Source of the DNA: Ilyonectria destructans
Lineage: Eukaryota > Ascomycota > Sordariomycetes > Hypocreales > Nectriaceae
Direction of reading: 5' to 3'
DNA length: 64,000 bases
NCBI GenBank assembly: GCA_020740775.1
Contig: JAHEWK010000023.1
Span: 558,001 to 622,000, forward strand
Part shown: in pieces, positions 8,532-17,525 of the stretch
Layout of the letters: each line of letters opens with the position of its first letter
Position numbering within the stretch: the first letter of the stretch is position 1
Program-made: the position numbers and the translations under genes
Notes under the pieces: model-generated
Seen by the model: only the letters and a program-made list of their open reading frames with translations
Database searches by the model: none
What the model was told of the DNA's origin: nothing

Positions 8532-11394
8532 CCCGTAGGGTCTTACTAAGTGGCTCCGCCACTTAGTAGGGCCGAAAAATTTGGAACAGTCAGAAAAAGT
8601 TGGAACAGTGTGACCCCCCTAAAACCACAGCCAAAAATGGCCGCCGATGCTGCAATTGATTCTGACAGTCGTTCAAGCAATTTTATTACTGAGAAAATAG
8701 ATATCCTAGGAGCTGAAAGTCTCGCGAAAATGACTATGTCATCAAATGCCGTGAAAAATGTGCCCTTGCGCCGGAATCGCAGCCCGCGTGCAGACATGTA
8801 ACCAACTTAGCTAGGTCTTTGAGGCCGCCCTGCCACCGCAATTTATATGGCATCGTGTCTGTGAGAGCCGTCACGATTCCTGAGGCTGTAGCGGAATGTC
8901 TCTAGGTCCTTCATTATATGCTTGTACGTAGGCTGGCGATGTTGTGTGCGGCGTTTTGGGCATGGTGTTTCTGGCCCCTCATCCACTTCTTCCGACCAAC
9001 TGAGCGGCGGCGAGGATCGTTCCCATGGCTGCAAATCTTGTGATGCCGTGATAATTTCGATATCATCGTCATCACCTGACTCACCTCTATCGTATATATC
9101 ATTTTCGGGCTCGAGGAAGTTCTCGTTGGTGTCGTCTTCGTCGTTGAAGTCGCCGAAGTTGGTGGGGCTGAAGGAAGCATCACGTTCCAAGTCACGGCGT
9201 AACGCAGTCAGCTCTGTGGCCTCAGAAAGAGGTTTGGCTGCATAGTGAAGCTTGCGGATAGCTGCTTGAATACGAGGATCAGGCTTGGTATCGATGATGA
9301 AGCCGTCATTGCGTTGCCCAAGGAGGTCGAGATACTTTTGGCTGGAGTTTTCCATGTCTAGAAAGTGATCCTTCCGGCCAGTTAGCTCTAGCCACTTCTT
9401 AAATACAGGGACCTTCTTCATAACGCCGTCAACTTCAACTTCTTTATTAGAAGATCGCCATTCTTCCCTCAGCTTATCCATCTCTTTCTTCAAGGTTGCC
9501 CGGTGGCCTCGTAGCTCGCGGCGATGACTCTTTTCAGCCTCAACTCGGAGGGTCTCTTCCTGTTGCTGCCGGATCTCAGCTAAGCTCGAACTCGTGATAA
9601 AGCGGCCTTGGGGCTTGACTGACTTGCCGCGGCGACGGACTCGTGATAAGCGGTCGATGCGTTCTGCGCGGTTATGACAGAAGGCAGCAACTTTGGCGTT
9701 GAGAACAGCAGCTTCGTGAACAACTGAGCAGACCTGCCGAAGGGCAGCACGTGACGGCGAGCTCAGCAACTGACTGTATTTAGCATCAAGATGCTGTACG
9801 GTATCTGAGGCTCCTTGGAATCGCGTTTCTGGTGGGAGAAGTGACTCGTAGGCAGGGTCAACAGCCTCACGCTGCTTTCTCTGTGCCAACACCAACTTCG
9901 TGATTACCGGTATGCTATTTGGCGGGAAGAGACCGGTTTTCTCGAACCCTGACATGATGTTATGTGTGCTGAAGCCAGCATCAAAGATCTTTTGGAAGGC
10001 AGAGACGAAATCGATGCGGTTGAAGGCAAGGTTGCCTTCCTGAAGAGACTTGCGGATAGCTGCTTGGTGTGCGTTCTTTAACGGCTGAAAGACACCAACA
10101 TCCATCGGCTGCATGATGTGGGTTGAATGCGGTGGCAGCATCACGATCAGGATGTCAAATTGGATGCAATATTCGATAAACTGGAAGGATGAGTGCCCTG
10201 TGAAGCCATCGATGACTAGAAGGCGCCAGATCTTCTCCTCTTCAGGATGGTAGTTAGGCGGCTCATTGACTGTGACTTCAGCAACGCCGTCAACACACTT
10301 CCACTCATCACAACCAAACCAGTCATTAAGTGTGACCCCGAGTCTCGAAGCTTGTGCTGACTTCATCCAGGAAACCCGGTTGAACTCGTGAAGCCAGTCA
10401 AATGTGACTTCGGCGTTGCTGAACGCTGTGTCTGTCCGTACGAACCGCATATTATCATCAGCTTCAACAGCGGCGAAGTTTTCCGTGGGAAATGACTTGA
10501 AGATAAGCCAGGGAGGAATAGAGTCTCCTACTGCGTTTCCTGCGCCGATGAGGGTGCAAGACTCACGATTAGCTGGATCCAGAACTTCAGGGCGAGAGGC
10601 ACGCGTTGTGCGCACAATGAGGACCTGTACGGTCTCTCGAAGGCAGCCGATTCGAAGGCCGGCTTCATCTTCATTCCAGATCTCTGAGGCGCCAATTCTC
10701 TTGGTTTTAATGAGTTCCTCAAGATCCTTGAAGAACGTAGTCATATCAGCAATATCTGTCGATTCGAATGACTTCCGCGACTTCTCAACAGCCTTCAGGA
10801 ACGAGCCACGAAGCTCTGGGTGGTCTTTGCGAAACTGGGGATACCAGGCCTTTGAGACTGGAGTCGATTCCGGGTCTCTTTGAAGCCGGAAGCTATTTGC
10901 AGCCGCCTCAACTTGCGGCTTGGAGGCAGGAAACCCGGCGCGTTCCATCCACCAAACGTACGCCGCGATGGCATCGCCTTCAGCAGGCGTCAACAACGTC
11001 GGGCGGCCTCGAGGCCGGGATGTATCGAAAGAGTTGCTTTCCAGCTTCTTCAGCTGCCTATGGACTTCACTTGTGCTGACTTCATAGATGCGTGCGGCGG
11101 TACGAAGAGAGAGAGGGTTTTTCCTGACCCGAAGGCGGGCGTTGATGGCTCTCTGGCGCAGGATCTCGCGGGCGGCCTTTTGGCCTTGGATTTGCTTGAT
11201 GGTATCGGCAGAAATCATCATGAACAAATTTGGTATGGATTACACCTCGTGGTGTCGATGAAATGATTGATTTTACGTAGTGAAGCGTTGATATTTACGA
11301 CAGCTTGCGGTGGTGGGGTGTTCCAACTTTTTCTGACTGTTCCAGATTTTTCGGCCCTACTAAGTGGCGGAGCCACTTAGTAAGACCCTACGGG
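8532..11394 (-). mobile_element. Fot/pogo (Tc1-mariner superfamily) DNA transposon, apparently intact
   Basis: The element is 2863 bp and flanked by the TA duplication expected for this superfamily (8530-8531 and 11395-11396). The terminal inverted repeats are 76 bp (8532-8607 and 11319-11394) with essentially one difference. Each repeat holds a perfect 11-bp-stem hairpin (TACTAAGTGGC / GCCACTTAGTA). It also holds two tandem copies of an AAAA..TTGGAACAG-type motif, which may be transposase binding sites. The transposase frame is open, so the element may be recent and autonomous. Confidence 0.93.
8843..11221 (-). CDS. Fot/pogo-type DDE transposase
   Basis: A 792-residue uninterrupted frame inside the element. 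The first 60 residues contain a pipsqueak-like helix-turn-helix (LSLRTAARIYEVSTSEVHRQL), followed by a CENP-B-like second DNA-binding region ending near WYPQFRKDHPEL. The catalytic DDE_1 core shows all three acidic positions. These are the Asp in WNEDEAGLRIG, the Asp in LVIDGFTGHSS (the DGHxSH motif of relatives), and the Asp in HIMQPMDVGVFQPLK. A long Lys/Glu-rich tail with KKEMDKLREEW coiled-coil-like sequence and an acidic segment follow. ATG at 11221 (or 11218) is the first in frame. Unlike the copy at 60.8-63.2 kb it has no intron and no stop. It would cut and paste this element and possibly related non-autonomous copies. Confidence 0.92.
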   Translation of the reverse strand: MMISADTIKQIQGQKAAREILRQRAINARLRVRKNPLSLRTAARIYEVSTSEVHRQLKKLESNSFDTSRPRGRPTLLTPAEGDAIAAYVWWMERAGFPASKPQVEAAANSFRLQRDPESTPVSKAWYPQFRKDHPELRGSFLKAVEKSRKSFESTDIADMTTFFKDLEELIKTKRIGASEIWNEDEAGLRIGCLRETVQVLIVRTTRASRPEVLDPANRESCTLIGAGNAVGDSIPPWLIFKSFPTENFAAVEADDNMRFVRTDTAFSNAEVTFDWLHEFNRVSWMKSAQASRLGVTLNDWFGCDEWKCVDGVAEVTVNEPPNYHPEEEKIWRLLVIDGFTGHSSFQFIEYCIQFDILIVMLPPHSTHIMQPMDVGVFQPLKNAHQAAIRKSLQEGNLAFNRIDFVSAFQKIFDAGFSTHNIMSGFEKTGLFPPNSIPVITKLVLAQRKQREAVDPAYESLLPPETRFQGASDTVQHLDAKYSQLLSSPSRAALRQVCSVVHEAAVLNAKVAAFCHNRAERIDRLSRVRRRGKSVKPQGRFITSSSLAEIRQQQEETLRVEAEKSHRRELRGHRATLKKEMDKLREEWRSSNKEVEVDGVMKKVPVFKKWLELTGRKDHFLDMENSSQKYLDLLGQRNDGFIIDTKPDPRIQAAIRKLHYAAKPLSEATELTALRRDLERDASFSPTNFGDFNDEDDTNENFLEPENDIYDRGESGDDDDIEIITASQDLQPWERSSPPLSWSEEVDEGPETPCPKRRTQHRQPTYKHIMKDLETFRYSLRNRDGSHRHDAI

Positions 11395-11471
11395 TAAGCT
11401 ATTTACACAATTTCATAAAGTGAGGCTATTCATAAAGTATGAAAGTCACATGATCGTTCCCTCACATGAAC

Positions 11472-12621
11472 TAAGTCTTAGAAAGACACCTCTTTTTAAA
11501 TTGCAATTAACACCTGTCTACTAGTTAAAACATTTAGAGAGTACTCTGCATCTACAATTAGGTTATGGCCCGTGCCCTTTCACATGGGACTGACGCGTCT
11601 TAATAGTCGTGAATGCAAACCTGAAATGGGCTCTAACATTGAAGAGCGTCAAACCCATTGGCATTGTGTTAGTGGACAACCCATTTTCAAATGTAAGCAA
11701 ACCTTTTATGATAGTATTATTTAAAACATTTTTTTAAAATTTATAAAGCAACCAGAACAAGGGTGTCGACTTCTAAGCTTCCGATACCCGGACTGAGGCC
11801 TAAAATTAAGGTACCATGGTGACGGCCAGCTCTCAGCACCAGGCCGGCGCGATGCCCCCAGCTTCTCAGCTCGAGCCTCCAAAATCAACGCCGGCGTCCA
11901 GGTCTCGCTCGGCTGAGGAGTCTCCTCAGGCCCAACCCGTTGCAAAAAAAAAAGCAGCGCACGACTACCGAAAAACCAGGACGCAAGGCTGGCCGTAGTC
12001 AGAACGGTGGGAAAGCTCAAGCCGAGGGGATCCAGCAAGCGAAATGGACAGACCAGTACTACCAAGGTACAGACAGCATGGTCTTTCCCGACTTGGGCTG
12101 TGGCGCGTGTACGCTCATATCGCCTCGACTTGAGTTCGTCTCTTCGTTTCCAGGCCAGGGCAGTCTTGAAGTCATGACCGGGCTTGGTGAGCCTGGAAAC
12201 GGGAGTATTCGGCTCGGTCAAGGGTATGACGATGGCTCTGACGACTGTGAACTTGGGGGATATATTCATGGTGCCCTTGCCACACGTCGGTAAGTCGGCA
12301 TCTAGACGGACGAGGTTTGACCACTGAGCACTCACAAGCACTACCATGCCCCACCACCCTTTCGGACAGCAAAAAATCCACCAGCCCATATAAAACTCAA
12401 CCACATCACTTATAGAGATTAGGCTCAAATTTGAAGTTATTCGCAAGCCGTCGCCTTCAACGATTATAAAAATAACTGAAGATCATTATACGCAATTTGT
12501 TTGGTTGATTGGAACTCTGGGAAACGTGCGCACCCTGTCCTGCAATATTGGCTGACAGCCACCAAATTTCCTCCTGAATTCACTCAACTCTCTTTCTCTC
12601 AATCTTCAACAATGTCATCAC
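11472..12621. other. Spacer with degraded coding-like segment
   Basis: A plus-strand segment from ATG 11816 reads 60 residues rich in Ser, Pro and Gln, then hits a 10-A run. A frame change there leads into a basic stretch with PGRKAGR, open to 12293. This looks like one coding sequence broken at the homopolymer, possibly a DNA-binding or transposon protein, but I recognise no family. The long minus-strand frame over the same bases looks like its shadow. Confidence 0.25.
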
Positions 12622-12765
12622 AATGACTCGTAAAAGGCCTCGACACGTTTATTCAGAATAAGCGATTGCTAACGCTATATCAGACGTCACAAACAAGCGT
12701 CTATCCCTCACCAAGGCTTGTCAGAAGTGGGGAGTGCCAAAGCAGACCGTCTGTTACATAATATG
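12622..12765 (+). pseudogene. N-terminal HTH fragment of a transposase
   Basis: From ATG 12622 the frame reads MTRKRPRHVYS, one residue, an in-frame TAA, then AIANAISDVTNKRLSLTKACQKWGVPKQTV. This is a pipsqueak-type helix-turn-helix as found at the start of fungal pogo/Fot-type transposases. Similarity fades after about 12765 and no catalytic domain in this frame follows. The stop lies where relatives have Glu or Gln; a CAA to TAA change would explain it. It is a decayed scrap with no function. Confidence 0.7.
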
Positions 12766-13012
12766 CATCTCTCATATACACAACTTATCAGCGCCTCCTG
12801 TTGGAGTGTGCATTCCACTTTTGGTCTGATGAGTTAGTGAGACAGAATGTGACACCGTCTCCGATAGACTCAACGGACAAGGTGCCTTAGCCGATCAGAT
12901 TCAGCCAAAAGCACGTCTCTACAAGAATCAAGAAGCTCATTTAGTCTCCTGTATTCTTCGTACAGAGTCTTTGGGTTATGCTCCCTCTCACAGTCAGATT
13001 CGTGCCTGCGTC

Positions 13013-13120
13013 CAGGCATCCCAGTAATAAATATATTTTTAAGGCTTACTGCATAATTATTGTTAAGCTTAGCCATAGGTTAGACCAAATTTGTGTATTT
13101 ATTTATTACTGGGATGTCTG
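13013..13120. repeat. Foldback (MITE-like) element
   Basis: The two ends are inverted copies of CAGRCATCCCAGTAATAAATA around an AT-rich 65-bp core. The same terminal sequence (TATTCATTATTGGGATGTCTG) occurs once more at about 32618-32638. I could not find a convincing target-site duplication, so the class is unknown. Confidence 0.5.
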
Positions 13121-13126
13121 ACAGGG

Positions 13127-14362
13127 ATCCCCTGTTTGAAATGTATAAGGTCATGTTCCCTAACGATGTTGAGATGCGCCGAAGGATGATGCGAAGGAAG
13201 AAAGGGCAGTTCCTCATCCCAGGGCCGAATTATCAGCGGTGCATTGACGGCCATGATAAGCTGAAGGCATACGGTTTCGAGATATACGCCGCGATTGATG
13301 CATACTCCCGCAATATTGTCTGGTTCTACATTGGCCACTCAGCTACCACCGCCTTGAGTGTGTTGAAGCAGTACTTGGCTGCATGCGACGCTTATGGCTT
13401 GCGCCCATAGTACTTGCAGGCAGACCGGGGTAGCGAAACGCCACTGGTCGCAGCGGCCCATTGGAACTTTGCCTTGGCTGCTGGCGGGTGCGTGGAATGG
13501 AATGGCCAAGTCTTCCAGCAAGGCAAGCGGATGAAAGATTCCTACAAGGCGGCGCCGAGCACGAAGAACGTCAAGATCGAGAAGTGGTGGGAGAGCATGC
13601 TTCACGTCTCTTCACGGCAGTGGGTGGACTACTTTGGGGAGCTTGCCAGGGATGGGGACTTTGACAGCGATATGCTTGAGGACCAGATTGCTATCTACAC
13701 TGTCTTCGAAGATCTGTTGCGTCAAGAGCTCTTCGATTTCGTGGAGGCGTGGAATCTACACAAAATTCGTCTTCAGAAGAACCGGCCTCATGTTGTGCAC
13801 GGTCAACCTTGGATGAATTACCATTACCCTGACCCAAGCAAGGCTTGCAATTGGGGAATTCCCGTCGATCGTACAGTCCTAGGCGACCTGACCCGGCCGC
13901 TGACTGGCATCGATATCAGCACATGTCTTGAGCCAGAGACAAAGGAATGGTGCCGCGGCGTTCTTAACGAAATGGGTTACCACAATGTAGTCCTCGGCGA
14001 TCACCACGAACCTGACAAGTTGTGCCCATTTAAGCGCTTCTACCTTGCCCTTCGAGACAGGGTCATTCGACACATAGAGAGTGGACAACGACCTGCGCTA
14101 GCCTACCGTAAAGCACCGACCGGAGGAGTTGCCAAATATGTAAGATGCTATGTCTATCTGCGCATTAAAGCATCTAGTTAACTATGTATAGGAGGCATTA
14201 CTTGCACGAGCAAATCAAGCTCAACAAGAGGAGCTTGCAGATATGGAGCCAGCAGAACAGCCGCTTGTTGAACTTGGTGTTGAAGACGAAAATGGAAATG
14301 ACATTGAGGGAATAAGTGATGACGAGGAGGACGCTGGCACATCTGATGGGGAGCTTGAATAG
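13127..14362 (+). pseudogene. Integrase-core DDE transposase, one nonsense codon
   Basis: The frame reads an rve/integrase-like catalytic domain. It has PGPNYQRCIDGHDKL (first Asp) and AIDAYSRNIVWFYIGHSATTA, then LQADRGSET (second Asp) and NVKIEKWW (likely catalytic Glu). A 52-nt intron (14140-14191, GTAAGA..TATAG) joins to a short acidic C-terminal exon ending TAG at 14360-14362. A TAG at 13408-13410 interrupts the otherwise open frame between the first two catalytic residues; a CAG codon there would make a normal protein. The N-terminal part is missing, its position being occupied by the foldback element just upstream. The family matches fungal integrase-core domain proteins assumed to be transposases. 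I found no terminal repeats. Confidence 0.75.
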
Positions 14363-14459
14363 TCAATCTCTCCGCTTTCTAGGTCGAGAGACAAAGGTCA
14401 TGGGGATCTTCGTGCCTCTGAAACATGTAGAGTGGGCCGGGGGGATTCCTTCGACGGCA

Positions 14460-15850
14460 CTATCCTAAACTTGTTGTGTTGGAGCTTGTTCGATAGATTC
14501 CGGTGCGACTGCCGACTGCAGGTTTATCTGCCGAGGTCAGTATTTCTCTGGGTGAAAATTTGGCCGGGATTCTTACGAACTCTCTTAAAAGACTGGCGTC
14601 GTTCCCATGTTCGATCTCATGCCCTTGGTCTGCCTCACGCTCATCCTCTTCCTCGTCGGAGACGCTGTCGAAAACTAGATCGTCAACGGGATCTTCCAGA
14701 TCGCTCGGATCTGCTGCATCCACCTTCACAACAATGTTGTCGACGATTGTGCTATCCTCATCAACCGCCGGGTTCGAGTAGGAGGAAGCTGGAACTGCAT
14801 TTTCTTGCTTGACTTGTCTCCCATTCTTCGCACCGTTCTCTTTCTTGATCTGCCTCTCTTGTTTGATACGCTTCTTCGGCTCGGGAGCTGGGCTTGAGTC
14901 CTCCTGTTTGACCTTCCGTTTTTTGTCTTTCCTGGCAGGCGTTAAGTATTCGTCTGGCTTTAGCGGGGTGATTGGCTCCTGCTTGTCAACCACATCGGTC
15001 GATGTCAAGACAACGAGCACCTTTACCTGCCCTGCTTGGTTGTTCGAAAAGTGTCCAGAAGCGAGCATGCTTGACGGCGTCGTGTACTTATCGGTGTTGG
15101 GAACGGTGACGATTTTCTTGCCAGAAAAGGACGAAGCGTAGGAAAGATTCCAAAGCCTCTGTTTGTTGGATCGATGGTGCTTGGGAGTGGACGCAGGTGT
15201 TCAAATAAGGCCTGAGTGAATGAAGACCAGGTAAGGAGATCGGCCGAGCTAAACTTGATCACTGTATCCTTTAGAGGCAGCACCGTCTCTGGGACCTCTA
15301 TCGCAAGGCCGTTGAAGTACCTGGTCTCTAAGCTCACGAGCAGGAGACTGATGTGGACCCATTGGTAGCTAGTGCGCTGCCTCTTAGGCTTTCTGGTGCT
15401 GCCTTTGGTGTTCTGAATGGCCTGACTGGCCGCTGATGCGATCGCCATGAATTGCGGATAGGGAGTATCGCTTGCCGGCTTGGAGGGATATAGGCGTGCC
15501 CGTGTATTCGCAGTCACTCCATTAGAGACAGGCACCGTGTTGGGAAGTAGTTGCGCGTACCCAATACCGAAAGACGATACTGGTTTTGGTCTGTCACGCA
15601 TAAGCTGACTTGCTGGACTGACTGGTTGTGGCGGAGAGTCTTCCACCTCAACCACCTCATCATAGGGGCCTGGAAGGGCCGGAGTTCTAGACCTGGCCCG
15701 ACCTTGGGATTGAAAGGGGTTGGCTAAACCGCAACGGCCACAGTAGTTTTCGCCAGCGTATATCTTGGTAAAGAGATCATGATGCTTCTTCCCGGCTTTG
15801 ACGCAGTAGACATACTCAGGGGATGTCTGGGGGTTCCATTCTGCGTAACG
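14460..15850 (-). pseudogene. Lysine-rich hypothetical protein, frameshifted
   Basis: A minus-strand coding region in two overlapping frames (upstream about 15850-15150, then about 15160-14460). The upstream frame begins inside a Cys-containing segment (YCGRCGLANPF) after a probable intron near 15860. It continues with a basic KPKRQRTS stretch and a hydrophobic ISLLLVSLETRYFNG region. The second frame continues with a strand-rich segment (VKVLVVLTSTD), repeated KxKQE motifs with nuclear-localisation character, and an acidic DEEEDE tail. A one-base change near 15150 would fuse them. I recognise no family. It converges on the integrase gene with 97 bp between stop codons, so it could be a second gene of the same mobile element; that is speculation. 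Confidence 0.5.
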
Positions 15851-16507
15851 AGAGACCTTGAGCCAAGAGAAGCAAAGAATAAACCAAATTGACGTTGGGA
15901 ACGAGATTTTAATGTTTACAAAACATAAAGTTGTTGCCCTTTGCTACGGTGATGATGATCACTAGACTTTCTTGAGCATGAGATCGCCGCGCTAGTCCTC
16001 TGCTGACCCGACGCGGGAACTCTGCGCTAAACCGCTGCTGGCTTACCAAGCTGTGTGCTCATAGATGGTTGACACCCGGTGCGAAGAATCCTTGAGCAAA
16101 AATTACCGGTTGCTCCAATGGGGATCGTAATTTGAGTCTCTGAATGAAAATTTGAGGCTATTGTGAAGGGGACGCTGGCATATACACGTCCACAACGCCA
16201 TCAAGTTTGGAGGTTCAGGCCACTTTGTAGGTTGGATAAGTAGTTAACCTCCGGCACAGCGGCCATTTCGACTTACAACCATAGCAAATAAAAATCAGGT
16301 TGATCACAATACCTTATAGTTCGTTGATGATTGCTTGGAAAGAACTGAATGGCTTAGACCGTATTGTGTAGATGGAGGTTCTACAACGTCACTGGGGGCA
16401 CGTTGCCACTTCGCAGCATTCAACCAGCGGGCTCGTTGGGCCGGACGGAGTTGAATCGCGCGGGCCCGCAGCTGGTCCGCACATACCTGCTTACTACTTA
16501 TGCTTAA
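15851..16507. other. Spacer
   Basis: I see nothing supportable here beyond a possible first exon of the preceding minus-strand gene at 15860-15960. The open frames are short and low-complexity. Confidence 0.4.
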
Positions 16508-17024
16508 TGTTGGATACGCAATTTGCTGTATGCAATAGCAGAAGTAATTGATCAAATGATGTAAATTGAGAAGGTGTTGGATACGCAATTGCTGTATGCA
16601 ATAGCAGAGATGATTGATCAAATGATGTAAATTGATGTGGTTGTCCTCCATTGACTGAGGGTCATAGGGGCCCTATTTTATACTCAAAGGGATCTAGATC
16701 AGGGTGTCAGAGGGAGACGGATCCGGCGATGTTATGATGCCGGATCCGGCTTATTACCTGATCCGGCGTTCCGTATCCGGCGTTCCGGATCAGGCAGTCC
16801 GGATCAGGCATGTTATGCCGCCACACGAGGTCTCAATCTAACAGAAGGTTATTCCTCCATTGATTGAGGGTCATAGGGGCCCTGTTTTATACTCAAAGGG
16901 ATCTAGATCAGGGTGTCAAAGGGATCCGGATCTGGCGTTATTACTATGCCGTATCCGGCTTATTACCAGATCCGGCGTTCCGGATCCGGCATGTTATGCC
17001 GCCACACGAGGTCTCAATCCAACA
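16508..17024 (+). mobile_element. Copia-like solo LTR, interrupted by a second LTR
   Basis: It runs from TGTTGGATACGC to CTCAATCCAACA and is flanked by the 5-bp duplication CTTAA (16503-16507 and 17025-17029). Removing the inner LTR and its 5-bp duplication leaves 243 bp, the same length as the inverted copy at 17283-17525. No internal gag-pol sequence is present. Confidence 0.88.
16575..16843 (+). mobile_element. Nested Copia-like solo LTR
   Basis: A 269-bp LTR of the same family, TGTTGGATACGC to CAATCTAACA, inserted in the outer LTR. The 5-bp duplication is GAAGG (16570-16574 and 16844-16848). The inverted copy at 17283-17525 has the uninterrupted sequence GAGAAGGTTATTCC at the matching point, so it supplies the empty site. 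The inner copy has extra GATCCGG-type repeats. Confidence 0.9.
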
Positions 17025-17095
17025 CTTAAGTATCTGGATTAGTAAGGTGTGGGGTTATTTCTGACCTAATAGTGGGGGATGGGCACTAAAGACAG

Positions 17096-17278
17096 TGTTG
17101 GATCCGTTACGGGTAAATTGATCAAATGGATAGTGTTCAAAGCAGTGATGATGATGTTATTGATTGCTTCGGCTCTGACCGACCGGGCCGGTCAGAGAGG
17201 GGTTTTCTGACACCCCTCTGACTAAGGTCATGACATCGATCTATCAGAGGTTTCGTAATACAGGGTCATCCTCCAACA
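17096..17278. repeat. Possible further LTR relic (TGTTGG...CCAACA)
   Basis: A 183-bp stretch begins TGTTGGATCCG and ends CTCCAACA, the terminal signature of the neighbouring LTRs. Its interior differs and contains an inverted GACCGGCC..GGCCGGTC segment. The flanking five bases (GACAG, GTTAT) are not a duplication, so this is a weak call. Confidence 0.35.
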
Positions 17279-17282
17279 GTTA

Positions 17283-17525
17283 TGTTAGATTGAGACCTTG
17301 TGTGGCGGCATAACATGCCGGATCCGGAACGCCGGATCTGGTAATAAGCCGGATACGGCATAGTAATAACGCCAGATCCGGATCCCTTTGACACCCTGAT
17401 CTAGATCCCTTTGAGTATAAAACAGGGCCCCTATGACCCTCAATCAATGGAGGAATAACCTTCTCAATTTACATCATTTGATCAATTACTTCTGCTATTG
17501 CATACAGCAAATTGCGTATCCAACA
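17283..17525 (-). mobile_element. Copia-like solo LTR, minus strand
   Basis: This 243-bp copy is the reverse complement of the outer LTR at 16508-17024 without the nested insertion. The right flank is CAGTA and the left is CAGTTA, which may be a target duplication with one indel. It lies head-to-head with the outer copy about 260 bp away, so the pair forms a large inverted repeat. Confidence 0.85.

Larger units (their letters stand above)
8434..11466. mobile_element. 168-bp solo LTR (TGTGA...TCACA) split by a nested Fot/pogo element
   Basis: The two halves 8434-8531 and 11397-11466 make a 168-bp unit running from TGTGACGGG to CCCTCACA. It is flanked by the 5-bp duplication TGAAC (8429-8433 and 11467-11471). 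An uninterrupted relative in the opposite orientation lies at 23842-24009 with its own 5-bp duplication. TG...CA ends with 5-bp duplications fit a solo LTR of a retrotransposon. The ends are also weakly inverted (about 9 of 11 bases), so a MITE is the alternative. Confidence 0.8.

Noticed and set aside
8846..11227. A chromosomal CENP-B-like gene rather than a transposase
   Set aside because: Flanking TIRs, TA duplication and a complete DDE core show that it belongs to the transposon.
11721..12446. A 241-codon minus-strand frame
   Set aside because: Trp/Ser/Arg-rich composition and no motif; the opposite strand looks more coding-like, so this is probably its shadow.
16508..17525. The two 243-bp LTRs as the pair of one retrotransposon
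   Set aside because: They are in opposite orientation and have different flanking duplications, and the space between has no gag-pol, so they are separate solo LTRs.
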